Part shown: positions 1 through 11,056 of the stretch, in pieces
Position numbering within the stretch: position 1 is the stretch's first letter
Layout of the letters: each line of letters opens with the position of its first letter
NCBI RefSeq assembly: GCF_905171775.1
Contig: NC_053490.1
Span: forward strand, 86,516,286-86,580,285
Source: Rana temporaria
Taxonomy: Eukaryota > Chordata > Amphibia > Anura > Ranidae
Length of the DNA: 64,000 nt
Reading direction: 5' to 3'
Made by a program: the position numbers and the translations under genes
The notes under the pieces: generated by a model
The model's database searches: none
Told to the model about the DNA's origin: nothing
The model's input: the letters and a program-made list of their open reading frames with translations, nothing else

Positions 1-1021
1 CTGAATTTGGTGTGCAAGTCGCTGTCAGAATCAAAAGTATTGCAGAAGCTTCATGAATTTGATGCAATACATTACCAAGAAGGATTCACGCCAGAAAAAT
101 GAATTTCCCCCCTATGTCTTGCATTTGATGAGGCAAAGATCAATATACATATATGTTCTATTTCTGCAAGGTAACTGCAAAGAATTTATATTATTTAAGT
201 GTGTCCACAGCCCAAACTTTTTGTATAGAGTAGGGAAGGGTTAAAACCATCCTCATGTTATTTTTTTTGCAGTCTGTGTCCTGGCAGGTAAATTTCCCTT
301 TACTTCTTTCTTAGAGAGGCAAGAGGCTGGAGGAAATTGCTTCAAAGTGAGGGAAATTCTCTTAAGCCTCGTACAAATGACCGGTTTTCCCGTCGGGAAA
401 ACTGCCATGAGAGCTTTTGGCCGGGAAAACCGGCTGTGTGTATGGCCTCGTACACACGACCGAGAAACTCGACGGGCGAAACACATCGTTTTGCTTGTCG
501 AGTTCCTTGTGAAGCCGTTCGAGACTCGACAAGCCAATTTTCTCCATTCCCGTCAAGGAAATAGAGAACATGCTTTCGTTTTGGCTCGTCAAGTTTCTCG
601 ACAGTTTCCTTGACGAAAATGTGCACCCGAACGGTTTCCTCGGCAAAAAATATCTCCCAGCAAGAAACTGGTTTTTGCTGAGAAACTTGGTCGTGTGTAC
701 GAGGCCTAAGCTCCATCGCAGTTTTCCTGACAGGAAAACTGTCGGGAAAAAAAGAGAACCAGCTCTTTTTTTCCGCCGGTATTCCCGGCTGACTTTTACT
801 TGTGTACTTGTGTACGAGGCATTAGACCGTTTTCACCAGGTGCACATATCTTGGCATTTTGGAAACTGTATTTTTTAAGATCTAAAGGATCACGAGTTGC
901 TCACTCAATGTATACTGGCCATGCATACTGATACCTTTCATTAAATTAAGTACATATGCAAATGGGTACATAGTATTAACAGTTATTAGTCTGACCTGTC
1001 TGTGTTCATTTCTTCTGCCAG
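1..1021 (+). other. lnx2: lnx2 intron, partial (upstream of the first visible exon)
   Basis: No coding exon is visible before the acceptor at 1020-1021 (pyrimidine-rich tract then CAG). The stretch holds one MITE cluster (362-826) and otherwise AT-rich unique-looking sequence. Intron status is inferred from the exon that follows, which begins within the third PDZ domain. Confidence 0.75.
362..826. repeat. MITE cluster, CCTCGTACACACGACC family
   Basis: A TAA-flanked copy starts at about 364 and ends with GTGTACGAGGC near 824. Within it lies a second copy (about 444-706) whose ends are GGCCTCGTACACACGACC and its reverse complement. Inner palindromes such as GGTTTTCCCGTCGGGAAAAC are typical of this family. 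The TAA/TTA target sites suggest PIF/Harbinger-like MITEs; this is inference because no transposase is present. Confidence 0.65.
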
Positions 1022-1250
1022 GTGATGTTCTACTGAGTATAAATGGCATTGATCTCACCAACCTGAGTCATAGTGAAGCAGTAGCCATGCTGAAAGCCAG
1101 TGCTGCCTCCTCAGTCATCACGCTGAAAGCCCTGGAGGTGGAAGTTCTAGAAGAGCAGGCACAAATAAATGAAGAAATGAGCACAATCAGTGAGAATGAG
1201 TATGATGCCAGCTGGTCTCCATCATGGGTCATGTGGTTGGGTCTTCCCAG
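1022..1250 (+). CDS. lnx2: lnx2 internal exon: C-terminal half of PDZ3 and linker
   Basis: LNX2 (ligand of Numb protein X2) is a RING E3 ubiquitin ligase with an NPAY motif and four PDZ domains. This exon encodes GDVLLSINGIDLTNLSHSEA, the PDZ helix B segment SHSEAVAMLK, the last strand VITLKALEV, and an acidic linker ending SWSPSWVMWLGLP. The exon is bounded by TGCCAG at 1016-1021 and GTATGT at 1251. Two bases complete a codon at its 5' end and two bases (AG) are left at its 3' end, which join the C at 10898 to give Ser. LNX1 has a similar linker, but the downstream exons match LNX2 better. The RING, NPAY and PDZ1-2 exons would lie upstream of the window. Confidence 0.93.
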
Positions 1251-2950
1251 GTATGTTACAATTATATGAAAATGGTAGTGTCATACTGTGTCAAAACAAT
1301 ACAAAATATTGGAACTACCAAATGCAATATGTTTGTCATTAACTAAATAAAGTTGCAGTAAGAAGAAAAAAAGCTAATTTATTACTCACCATGGGGCTGA
1401 TTATTTATTGCTTTTCCTTAGCAAACCTTCTACCTTATTGCAGCATTAGATCTTCTGTAAGACTATAAAAGTCTCTTCCAGTAACTTATTATAGTTCTGT
1501 GCAAGATCCGTAATATGGAAGCATGGTGAAAAGCTTATTTAATACCTGCTGGGTTCAAGCTGTTTGCTCACCACCATGCCAATGAACTTTGCCAAAGAGA
1601 TCTCTTTTTCAGGGTGACTAAGATGTCACCCCTGCCAACCTATGCCTCTGCCTATGGTCAAAAATCCATTGTCAACTAATAAATATACGTCTTACTGGGG
1701 TGTGGAAACCATTCACAGGTGATTGCTCCTAAACAGTGAGCACTAGGTTTTAATTAGGTTTTAGATGACAACAGCCATATCTACTGCACTTTTTACTGCA
1801 TATGTGATAAGTATATTTTAGTACAGCTCTGTCAAAGCAGTGGCAGAAACTCCAGGTTTTGGGAGAACAAAAATGTACTAAAGACAAGACTGCTTCATTA
1901 CAAACGGAAACTGCTCCAACCTATAACTGGCCTTAAAAGCAAGGAGCACATGAAAGGGCGACGCATGTCAAACAAAAACAAATTCCCATCCAGCCTGCAA
2001 TATACCAAATTGGCATGTCTAAGGCTTCATGTACACAAGACTTTAAAAACCTCTCCTGAATGATGAAACTTGACAGCTAGTAAACGATGGTTAAAAACGT
2101 TTGTTGTGCCACGTTTAGCTGCGTTTTTTACAAATGAAAATGGTCAGAAATGTATCTCCATTAAAAGCGCCTATATACAAACTAACCACGAGTTGCCGCA
2201 TTTGCACTTGCATGATGTTTCAAATGCCAATAAACCTCCAACCTACCTGAATGCAATTTTTTGCTTTAAAACTCTTAACGACTATAAACTACTCAGTGTA
2301 CATGGACAGATAAGATAACATAGAGGAGAGTTCAGGGGCTCACTCACCTTTTTCTTTTGCGGACTGTTTTCATGGAGACTTGAATGACATCTTGTGGTGA
2401 ATGAACGAAACTACACGCTGGAATTTCTATTTAAGCTTACCTCCAAGTCCCCTCCCCGCTCTGAAAAAAACAGTGCTCATTGGCTGTTGAAACGCATCAG
2501 CGTGACGTCAGCACGTCTAACGGGAATCACCAGATGCTGAGGGTATTGCCTGTCTCAAGCTTTCTGCGCTAACCGCTTGGCTGCCTGATTACACGGACCA
2601 CGTGGACCACACGCAAAGCAAGCTGCCACATGCACGGCTTACTATGGCACGGATTACACAGCGGTGAAGTCGATTGCTGTTTCCCCTGTTTGCGCAGTGT
2701 TCAGCATACTGCGAGCCCAGCTCTTGCTTGTGAGTATTGTGGGGTATTGAGAGCTTTCACAGGAGGAGGACTGCTACTAACAAGCTGGTGAGAATATCCA
2801 CTTCTACCCAATGCTCCATAGCTTGGACATACTAGCCTGACCCCTGTGTTTTACTCTCCCCCACACCTGTAGCTTGGCTATATGTGCTACATATTTTCCC
2901 TATTGAAGCTTGTGCACACCTGTTCTAAACAAGTCTCTGTCCCTCTATGG

Positions 2951-3497
2951 CAGTGGTTCTCAACCTGGGGGTCGGGACCCCCTCGGGGGTCAAATGATAA
3001 TTTGCCAGGGGTCACCGAATCCTGGGCTATTCCTGAAGCCCGCACCACTCTCCCAGCCTTTTTGCAGCCACCCAGCAGGGCTGTCCCTGGAGCCTGTGGC
3101 TGCCCAGCTGGGCTGTTCCTGGAGCCCGCGGCCGCCCACTTAGCCTCTTTGCAGGCGCCCATTCAGTTCACAGCATGGCTGGGGGCAGAGACTAGAGGTC
3201 AGCTTACTGGTGAGGAATGTGAACTGGGAGGGGCTGGAGGAGACCCCATCTCCTGATTTCGGAATAGGTGTCACTGCTGCGAGACCCCACAAAGTCAAAG
3301 ACACAGTGCAGCCGAAGACGCAGTGAGTGTGATTATAGTTGCCATTAAAAGGGAGTGCTAAATGTCTGTGGTTTAGGCGCAAATTACTTTAATGCCTTGG
3401 GTGCTGACAACCCACAAAATAATTTTACTGTTAGGGGTCCCCACAACTTGGGAAATTTTATCAAGGGGTCACGGCACTAGAAGGTTGAGAACCACTG
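2951..3497. mobile_element. hAT-type MITE, SPIN/OposCharlie-like ends
   Basis: Terminal inverted repeats are CAGTGGTTCTCAACC at the left and its complement ending GGTTGAGAACCACTG at the right. A perfect 8-bp TSD, CTCTATGG, occurs at 2943-2950 and 3498-3505. Length 547 bp with no transposase, so non-autonomous. From memory, the termini and the GACCCC / TAATTTT subterminal text resemble the SPIN group of hAT elements known from several tetrapods; that assignment is inference. Confidence 0.9.
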
Positions 3498-4062
3498 CTC
3501 TATGGACTATATTCAACTATCACTGATATTGTGATTAGCAAGCACTTGCCTCCACGACAGGTGACAGACTTACCCTCACGCATCCACCCAACCAATACCC
3601 TCATTTCAGGAGTCATTCTTCTCAACAATAGCACATATAGCCCACAGGAACTCCCTTTGTCTACAGAACTGTACATTATACTCAAGTTCTTGAGTTGTTC
3701 CTTCTGAGCTGTGCTCTATTAACTGTGTGCCTGAATCTGGTGTATATGGTGACTGGGTTATGTATGTGTGATGCGCAGCTGCGATTCCCATGATTTTAAT
3801 TGACAACGTCTTTTTAATTGTGATACCACTCTGTTTATCTGCCACTTTTTTCTATATTTTTTTGCTGCATATTTTTCTGCCCAATTCATTGTTTTTTCCA
3901 GAGTGTTCTGATATTGGTCTTCTTTAAAGGGAACTTTATTCTCTCGTTTTGTTGCTTAAAAATAAGCCCAACTGCTCCTATACGTCCGTTTATCAGTCGT
4001 GTACATGAGGTTTAACAGTTCACATTAAAAACGGGTGTTTAATTTGCACACATTTGCAAATA

Positions 4063-5440
4063 CAGTGCCTTGAAAAAGTATTTATACCCCTTGAAATTTT
4101 TCACATTTTGTCATGTTACAACCAAAAACGAACATGTATTTTATTGGGATTTTATGTGATAGACCAACACAAAGTGGCACATAATTTTGAAGTGGAAGGA
4201 AAATGAAATCAATGGTTTTCAATTTTTTTTACAAATAAAAATGTGAAAAGTGTGGCGTGGTGTTGTATTCAACCCCCTTTACTCTGATACCCCTAACTAA
4301 AATATAGTGAACCAATGGCCTTCAAAGTCACCTAATTAGTAAATAGAGTCCTCTTGTGTGTAAAGTAAAATCTGTGTAAATACAGCTGTTCTGTAAAGCC
4401 CTCAGAGGTTTGTTAGAGAACCTTAGTGAAAGCCAAGGAACACACCAGCCAGGTCAGGGATAAAGTTGTGGAGAAGCAGGGTTAGGTTATAAAAAATATC
4501 CAAAGCTTTGAACATCTCATGGAGCACTGTTCAATCCATCATCAGAAAATGGCACAACAGCACACCTACCAAGACATGGCCGTCCACCTAAACTGACAGG
4601 CTAGGCAAGGAGAGCATTAATCAGAGAAGCGGCCAGGAGGCCCATGGTAACTCTGGAGGAGCTGGAGAGATCCACAGTTCAGGTGTGAGAATCTGTCCAT
4701 AGGACAACTATTAGTCATTCACTCCACAAATCTGGCCTTTTATGGAAGAGTGGCATGAAGAAAGCCAAAAGAAGTCCTGTTTGCAAGAAGCCACGTGGGG
4801 GGACACAGAAAACATGTGGTAGAAGGTGCTCTGGTCAGAGAAGACCAAAATTTAACTTTTTGGCCTAAAAGTAAAATGCTATGTGTGGTGGAAAACTAAC
4901 ACTGCACCTCACTCTGAACACAACATCCCCACAGCGAAACATGGTGGTGGAAGCATCATGTTGTGGGATGCTTTTCTTCAGCAAGGACAAGGAAGCTGGT
5001 CAGAGTTGATGGGAAATTGGATGGAGCCAAATACAGGACAATCTTGGAGGAAAACCTGTTAGGGTCTGCAAAAGACTTTGACAGGGGTGGAGGCTCACCT
5101 TCCAACAGAACAATGACCCTAAACATACAGCCAGAGCTACAATGGAATGGTTTAGATCAAAGCATATTCATGTGTTAGAATGGCCCAATCAAAAATACAG
5201 ACCTAAATCCATTTGAGAATCTGTGGCAATGCTTGAAAATTGCTGTTCAGACGCTCTCCATCCAATCTGACAGAGCTTGAGCTATTTTGTAAAGAAGAAT
5301 GGGCAAAAATGTCCCTCTCTAGATGTGTAAAGCTGGTAGAAACACCCCCAAAAAGATTTGCAGCTGTAATTGCAGACAGGTAGTACTACAAAGTATTGAT
5401 TTATGGGGGGGGGGGATACAAATGCACTCCACACTTTTCA
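4063..5440 (+). mobile_element. Tc1-like transposon, decayed and 3' truncated
   Basis: The left terminus CAGTGCCTTGAAAAAGTATT follows a TA at 4061-4062, and about 200 bp of long TIR can be followed. The + strand carries a broken transposase: a segment near 4930-5400 reads as a Tc1 catalytic domain with NNDPKHTARATMEWF and a later KKNGQKCPS, but has many stops and shifts. The right TIR is lost near 5440 after a G-run. Tc1 transposases cut and paste at TA dinucleotides; this copy cannot encode one. Confidence 0.85.
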
Positions 5441-7475
5441 CATATTTATATAATAAATAAAATCAGTATCATATTTCCAGAGACCGAGCACTACTATGCT
5501 TCCAGAGGAGGGCGCAGTGGTTACTACGTTAAGAACTCCTAGGGCCATTTCCTGGGTGGAACCATTACGTCAACGCACCGATGTTCCAGCTGTAACACAC
5601 CAGCTTGCATTGCATTTTGGTGCGCTGTATTACCTAAATACAACAAAAAAAATGTTTTTATTTAATTAAAGGATAAATGATATATGAAGCTTCAGGTGTC
5701 CTCCAACAAAAAAAAAACAGTTGCCAGTCCTAAAAATCAAGTCGCTGTACCCTTATCAGGTCAAGTCAAGTCCAGCTTTATTGTCATTTTCCTACACGTT
5801 AGTACACACAATAGAACAAAATATCGTATCTCACAGCACCATGGAGCTACATACTAAAGAAACATATTTGGAAATATACAAAAATAGGAAACCGTGAATA
5901 AAAAATAAAAACTTTACCCATATGCCCTAAAACCCAAGATAAAAACCCTTAACGTTAAAATAGATCCACCAGGGGTTTTATCCTGGGTTGTAGGCAGTGG
6001 CAGCTGGTGCTCAATATTTTTTTTTTTGGGGGGGGGGGGGTCGATCAGCAAACACTGCCTTTCATAAGACTCCCTGGCCAATTGGGTCTAAAAAAAAACA
6101 ACCCACATTAAAATACATGCATCTGGAACCCTGCATGGAGATTAGGGGTCAGGCGCATTGATTAGGGGGGTGGTGCTCCTAATGGATGGGCCGCCACAGG
6201 GTAGGTGAGTAAAGTAATTTGAATAAAGCTTTTTTGAAATTTTTGTATTGCTGTTTACACTTTTTTTTTGTGAGATTGTTAAATATAACAATATGTATAC
6301 AGTAAATAAATAACAATAAATACGTATACAGACTGTTCCTGTAGGGTACTTAGCAATAGGGCTAGCATGGACAATTCCCATCTAATAGCATGATAGGAAG
6401 TGGACACAATTTTATTCCACATCAGTTGGAATTTATGGTGGTAACACGGTTTGCAGTGTATTTGCATTTATTCCACATTCAACACTCTGTTTACTTGCTA
6501 TATAAGAGGAGACGGTGAAGTATGTAAATGAGACAGAACTCTAGCATATGATTTGCCTATAAGCACAGCAGTTGCTGCACTGTTTAGCTCTCAATTTAAC
6601 TGAGGGAAGAGCTTAAACCATAAACTGCTGCATAAGCAGGAATATTTTGTTCAGTTTTACTCTTGTTTCTTCCCCTTCTGTCCATTTTTACATACATTCA
6701 TACATTCCATTTACTTGTTTCAGGAAACATATATTGAATTAGATTTAACATTCCACTGAGCAGTGTTTCTACGTCTATGCTTCTGGCTGCCGATTAGCCA
6801 TTGAACAGCAAATGCATTTAAAAACAAGCGACTCCTGTCTTTACAGATTGCAATAATGGCCACTTCCTACCTGTAATAGCAAGATATTACAGCGCTCAGG
6901 GTGTCTGCACTAACAATCAATTATAAGGGGAGATTAATAAAAATAAGAATAAGATAAGAGACCACAACAGATGTGTGTATGGTCTAATAGTCCATAAGTA
7001 AATAAGTCCGATTAGGATATAGTCCAAGCAAAATGCCGTTTAGGCTAGTGCTGTTGGCCATATAAAGCCAGTGTGGGTGGTATACAGGTGCTCAGGGCAG
7101 CTCTCCAAACGCGAAGCCAGCTCAGAATATGCAAAGAAAAAACAAGAAGAAAAGCGCCTCTGAGTATTCTGTTATAATATTTATGGTTTAAAAATAACAT
7201 CATAATGCAAATGGTGTAGTTCGAGGAGCTGGTGTAGTCCTTGCTGACAATCCGTAAAGCCAGGAATGGGAGATGTAGACATCTACGTCAGACTTCTGCA
7301 GCCAATCGGAGCCAGGGAGAGCCGACTGTATCTGCGGTGGTGAAGCGCTGCTGGGCTGAGATCATGTGTGCTGGCGTGTGACGTCAGGTGGACGGGAGCC
7401 GAAGGGGACCACAACGCTTTTCAGAGCATGCGCAATTAGAAAAAAATATTATTAATATAAAAAATAATAAAATAT

Positions 7476-9124
7476 AACTCCTGGCTGTCTTTGGACATCA
7501 ACTCTTTATACACCTATATTCCCCATGACACAGGCCTCATGGCTGTATGAGAATTTTTATATTCTGATCCTATGCTCAATAACAAACAGATCGCCTTTAT
7601 TATAGAGGCCACCTCATTTTGTCTCAAACATAACTACTGTCATTTCAAGGATGACTTCTACCTACAGACCCATGGTACAGCTATGGGTGCCAATTTTACC
7701 CCTTCCTACGCCAACCTGACCATGGGTCTGTGGGAGAATTCATTCATTTGAAAAGATAATCCTTTTGCTAGACACATCGGGCAGATCCACAAAAGAATTA
7801 CGCCGGCGTATCTATTGATACGCCGTGTAATTTTAAATTTCCTGCGTCGTATCTTTGTTTTGTATCTACAAAACAAGATACGACTGCATCTCGGATCGAT
7901 CCGACAGGCGTACGTCTTAGTACGCCGTCGGATCGTAGATGCATTTTTCCGCCGGCCGCTAGGTGGTGTTTCCGTCGAATTCCGCGTTGAGTATGCAAAT
8001 TAGCTAGTTACGCCGATCCACGAACATACGTCCGGCCTTCGCATTTTTTTTACGTCGTTTGCGTTCGGCTTTTTCCGGCGTATAGTTACCCCTGCTATTA
8101 TGAGGCATACTCAATGTTAAGTATGGCCCTCGTTCCCGCGTCGAATTTTGAATTTTTTACGTCGTTTGCGTAAGTCGTTCGCGAATAGGGATTTGCGTAG
8201 AATGACGTTACCGTCGTAAGCATTGGCTTGTTCCGGTTTAATTTCAAGCATGCGCACTGGGATACCCCCACGGACTGCGCATGCGCCGTTAAAAAAAACG
8301 TTGTTTACGTCGGGTCACGACGTATTTACATAAAACACGCCCCCTATCACATCCATTTGAATTCTGCGCCCTTACGCCGCCAAAGATACACTACGCCGCC
8401 GTAACTTGCGGCACGAATTCTTTGAGGATTCGAAAAAAAAAATAAGTTACGGCAGTGTAGTGTATCTTAGATACGCTACGCCCGGCGAATATATGCGCCA
8501 ATGTACGTGGATCTTCCCATCATCTTTTATGGCCGATACATCGATGACATTGTTATCATTTGGGATGGCCCGTTCTCTATAGTAAACAATTTTGTTGACC
8601 ATTGTAATGCCAATCAGTTAGGACTCTCTTTCTCTTTTGTGTGGAATCAGGATAGTTTGGCTTTCCTTGACCTTGAACTCAGTCATGATCAGAATAATAT
8701 ATTTGCTCGCAACTATACAAAACCCACTGCGGGCAACTCTTACCTGCACTATGACAGCTGCCATCATCCCCTATGGGTGAAAAACATACCGAAGGGTCAA
8801 TTCTGCAGATTACGACAAAACTGTACCAGAGACATTGACTATATTTCCCAAAGCTTACATTTAAAACAGAAGTTTTTGGAAAAGGGGTACCCTGAACCCC
8901 TGATAGATCAGGCTTACACTACTTTCCTTCCAGGTAAAAAAACAAAGCAGGCGAAATCCCCTGAAAAACCCATTGTGCGATTCATTACCGGTTTCCATGA
9001 ACAATATCAAAAAAATGGAACACATTCTCACTAAACATTGGAATATTCTCAAACAAGACCCCCATTTGGCTACTACCCAATGTGATAAACCCAATGATTT
9101 TTATCCTTGCAATGTTATAGCATG
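7476..9124 (+). pseudogene. Penelope-like element reverse transcriptase, fragment split by a MITE
   Basis: Reading 7476-7778 and then 8522-9034 gives one continuous frame once the MITE at 7779-8518 and one TSD copy are removed. The segment shows LSLDINSLYTYIPHDTGL, then THGTAMGANFTPSYANL (RT motif), then RYIDDIVIIWDG (catalytic YIDD at 8537-8548), then LAFLDLELS and NSYLHYDSCHHP with a GQFCRLRQNC finish. This order is typical of PLE RTs. Defects are in-frame TGA at 7548-7550 and 7749-7751 and a frameshift near 9010; after the shift the frame continues MEHILTKHWNILKQDPHLA to about 9124. No GIY-YIG endonuclease follows, so the copy is truncated at both ends. PLEs copy RNA into telomeric or internal sites by target-primed reverse transcription. 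Confidence 0.88.
7779..8518. repeat. MITE, GGGCCAGATCC family, copy M1
   Basis: Termini GGGCAGATCCAC and GTGGATCTTCCC with 3-bp TSD ATC (7776-7778 and 8519-8521). It interrupts the PLE reverse transcriptase between codons. Internal sequence is CpG/ACG rich, with CAAAACAAGATACGAC and GCATGCGC blocks shared with copies M5, M6 and M7. Confidence 0.9.
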
Positions 9125-9408
9125 ATGTACACAAGAAAACCTAACCAGTCTGTGCAAATTGTTAGGCTAATAATAAATTGTGATCAAGTTGGATTTGTGC
9201 AGACAGAAACAACGGCGACATTTTTACAAGTTTGCAATCAATAAATTTCCAAATGGCATTGAGCCTCTTTATTTGTTTTCACACAGTGTCATTCAGAGCA
9301 TCCATCATATTTGTTGTGACAATAGAATAAATGAAGAGAAGGGATATTTTATTTACTGTATTTATTACAGGTGCTTATAAAGCGCTGTCCATTTTACGCA
9401 GCGCTTTA

Positions 9409-9420
9409 CATGTGTGTGTT

Positions 9421-9466
<46 letters not shown>
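9409..9466. repeat. (TG)n-(TA)n microsatellite
   Basis: A TG run passes into about 17 TA units. The flanks (9372-9410 and 9466-9528: 'CTGTCCTCAAGGAGCTTGCAATC') look like a dispersed frog repeat of unknown class. Short peptides rich in alternating Tyr/Ile across the run are not genes. Confidence 0.9.
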
Positions 9467-9468
<2 letters not shown>

Positions 9469-9530
9469 CACATTAGTCCCTGTCCTCAAGGAGCTTGCAA
9501 TCTAAGATCCCTAAGTCCCAATCATACATA

Positions 9531-9915
9531 CAATGAGGGAAAAAATTATTTAATCCCCTGCTCATTTTGTATGTTTGCCCACTGACAAATAAATGATCAG
9601 TCTACAATTTTAATGTTAGGTTTATTTTAACAGTGAGAGAAACAATAACAAAAATCCAGAAAAACGCATTTCAAAAAAGTTATAAATTTGTTTGCATTTT
9701 AATGAGTGAAATAAGTATGTGACCCCTTCGCAAAACATGACTTGGTACTTATTGGCAAAACCCTTGTTGACAATCAACAGAGGTCAGACATTTCTTGTAG
9801 TTGGCCACCAGGTTTGCATACATCTCAGGAGGGATTTTATCCGACTCCTCTTTGCAGATCCTCTCCTAGTCATTAAGGTTTCGACACTGACATTTGGTAA
9901 CTCTAACCTTCAGCA
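9531..9915 (-). mobile_element. Tc1-like transposon, 5'/3' truncated (second family)
   Basis: Starts CAATGAGGGA after TA (9529-9530) with the long TIR of a distinct Tc1 family. The minus strand encodes only a transposase C-terminus (NLNDLEKICKEESDKIPPEMY and CLTSVDCQQGFCQ-like text), and the copy breaks off near 9915. Confidence 0.72.
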
Positions 9916-10254
9916 GAGGCAGATCTTTGAAATAGAAGAGCCTTTATGCTCACCTCCCTTGCAGCATGTGCACTCCATTCCAGCGCTACAGTCGCCATCA
10001 GACTTTTCAGCATTTATCAGTTCTGTGAATGTGGGATGCCAGTGTCCCCCACCGTGAGCTGTGGTTCCATCCATCAAACCCCTACATCACTACAGGACAT
10101 GGCAGTGATGTAAGAGTCATTGAATAGAATCACAGATTTTTGTGGGGGACACAGGCATTCGACATTCCAAGAAGTGCCAAATGCTGAGGAGCCTGATAAA
10201 GACTGTAGTTCTAGAATGGAAAGAAGGCACATGCAACCAGAGAGCTGAGCGTCA

Positions 10255-10524
10255 GGCCCCGTACACACGACCAGTTTTCTCGGCAGAATTCAGCAAGAAA
10301 CTCGATGGGAGACGTATTCTGACGAGAAAACCGGTCGTGTGTACACTTTTCGCCGAGAAACCCGTCGGGAAACTCGTCAAGCCAAAAAGAGAGCAGGTTC
10401 TCTATTTCCTCGTTGGGCAATGGGAACATTTGGCTCGACGAGTTTTCTGACAGCCGAACAAGGAACTTGACGGGGAAAACGATGTGTTTTGCCCGTCGAG
10501 TTTCTCGGCCGTGTGTACGGGGCC
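10255..10524. repeat. MITE, GTACACACGACC family
   Basis: Ends GGCCCCGTACACACGACC and its complement GTGTACGGGGCC; flanked by TCA/TAA, consistent with an eroded 3-bp TSD. Several inner palindromic blocks of the CGAGAAAC type. Confidence 0.8.
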
Positions 10525-10897
10525 TAAGAGCTCTTCTACTGCAAGAACCTTCCTATACGATATTTCCTTAGCCTGACAGTGGTACTTTAAGGATTACAGG
10601 CTGTTATATGCAGCTGAATTATACAATATGTGCAGCAGTGTTTTAGTTGATTATAATAAAATTGTAATTTTAACATTTTGCAGCTTTTTTATGGGTCTTC
10701 AAAATTATCTTTTTTTTTTTTTTTAACCTTTGCCAACCTGACTGTAGCTTTTTCCAAAACGGTCACATTATTGGTTGTGAAGTACATGGTACCTGAAATG
10801 TTACCTGTGCATAAATATGAGCTGCTGATGATAAGTACTGAACATTTAGTGAAATGTCACTGATGATTATAACTGCCTAATTATGTCTCCTTTTTAG

Positions 10898-11056
10898 CTG
10901 TCTCCATCGCTGCCATGACGTGGTGCTGCGGAGGAGCAATATGGGGAGCTGGGGCTTCAGCATAGTTGGCGGTTATGAGGAGAATCACACAAACCAGCCT
11001 TTCTTTATTAAGACCATCGTGCTCGGGACACCCGCATATTACGATGGGCGACTGAA
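10898..11056 (+). CDS. lnx2: lnx2 exon: first half of PDZ4
   Basis: Encodes CLHRCHDVVLRRSNMGSWGF and SIVGGYEENHTNQPFFIKTI, then VLGTPAYYDGRLK. The GSWGFSIVGG segment is the carboxylate-binding loop of a PDZ domain. The acceptor is TTTTTAG at 10891-10897. The donor is GTGAGT at 11057, after AA, and these two bases are completed by the A at 13026 to give Lys. Frame agrees on both sides. PDZ4 is one of the domains through which LNX proteins bind the C-termini of partner proteins. Confidence 0.95.

Larger units (their letters stand above)
1251..10897 (+). other. lnx2: lnx2 intron (9.6 kb), transposon-rich
   Basis: Starts GTATGT and ends TTTTTAG. It contains a hAT MITE (2951-3497), a Tc1 remnant (4063-5440), a PLE fragment split by a MITE (7476-9124), a (TG)/(TA) microsatellite, a second Tc1 fragment (9531-9915) and a MITE (10255-10524). 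I see no exon in 1300-2940, 5450-7470 or 10530-10890. A segment near 5765-5800 (AAGTCCAGCTTTATTGTCAT) resembles a widely spread fish/frog LINE tail, unconfirmed. Confidence 0.85.

Noticed and set aside
7815..8003. Open frames on both strands inside M1
   Set aside because: Shared MITE sequence inserted in a PLE; not conserved as coding among M1, M5, M6 and M7.
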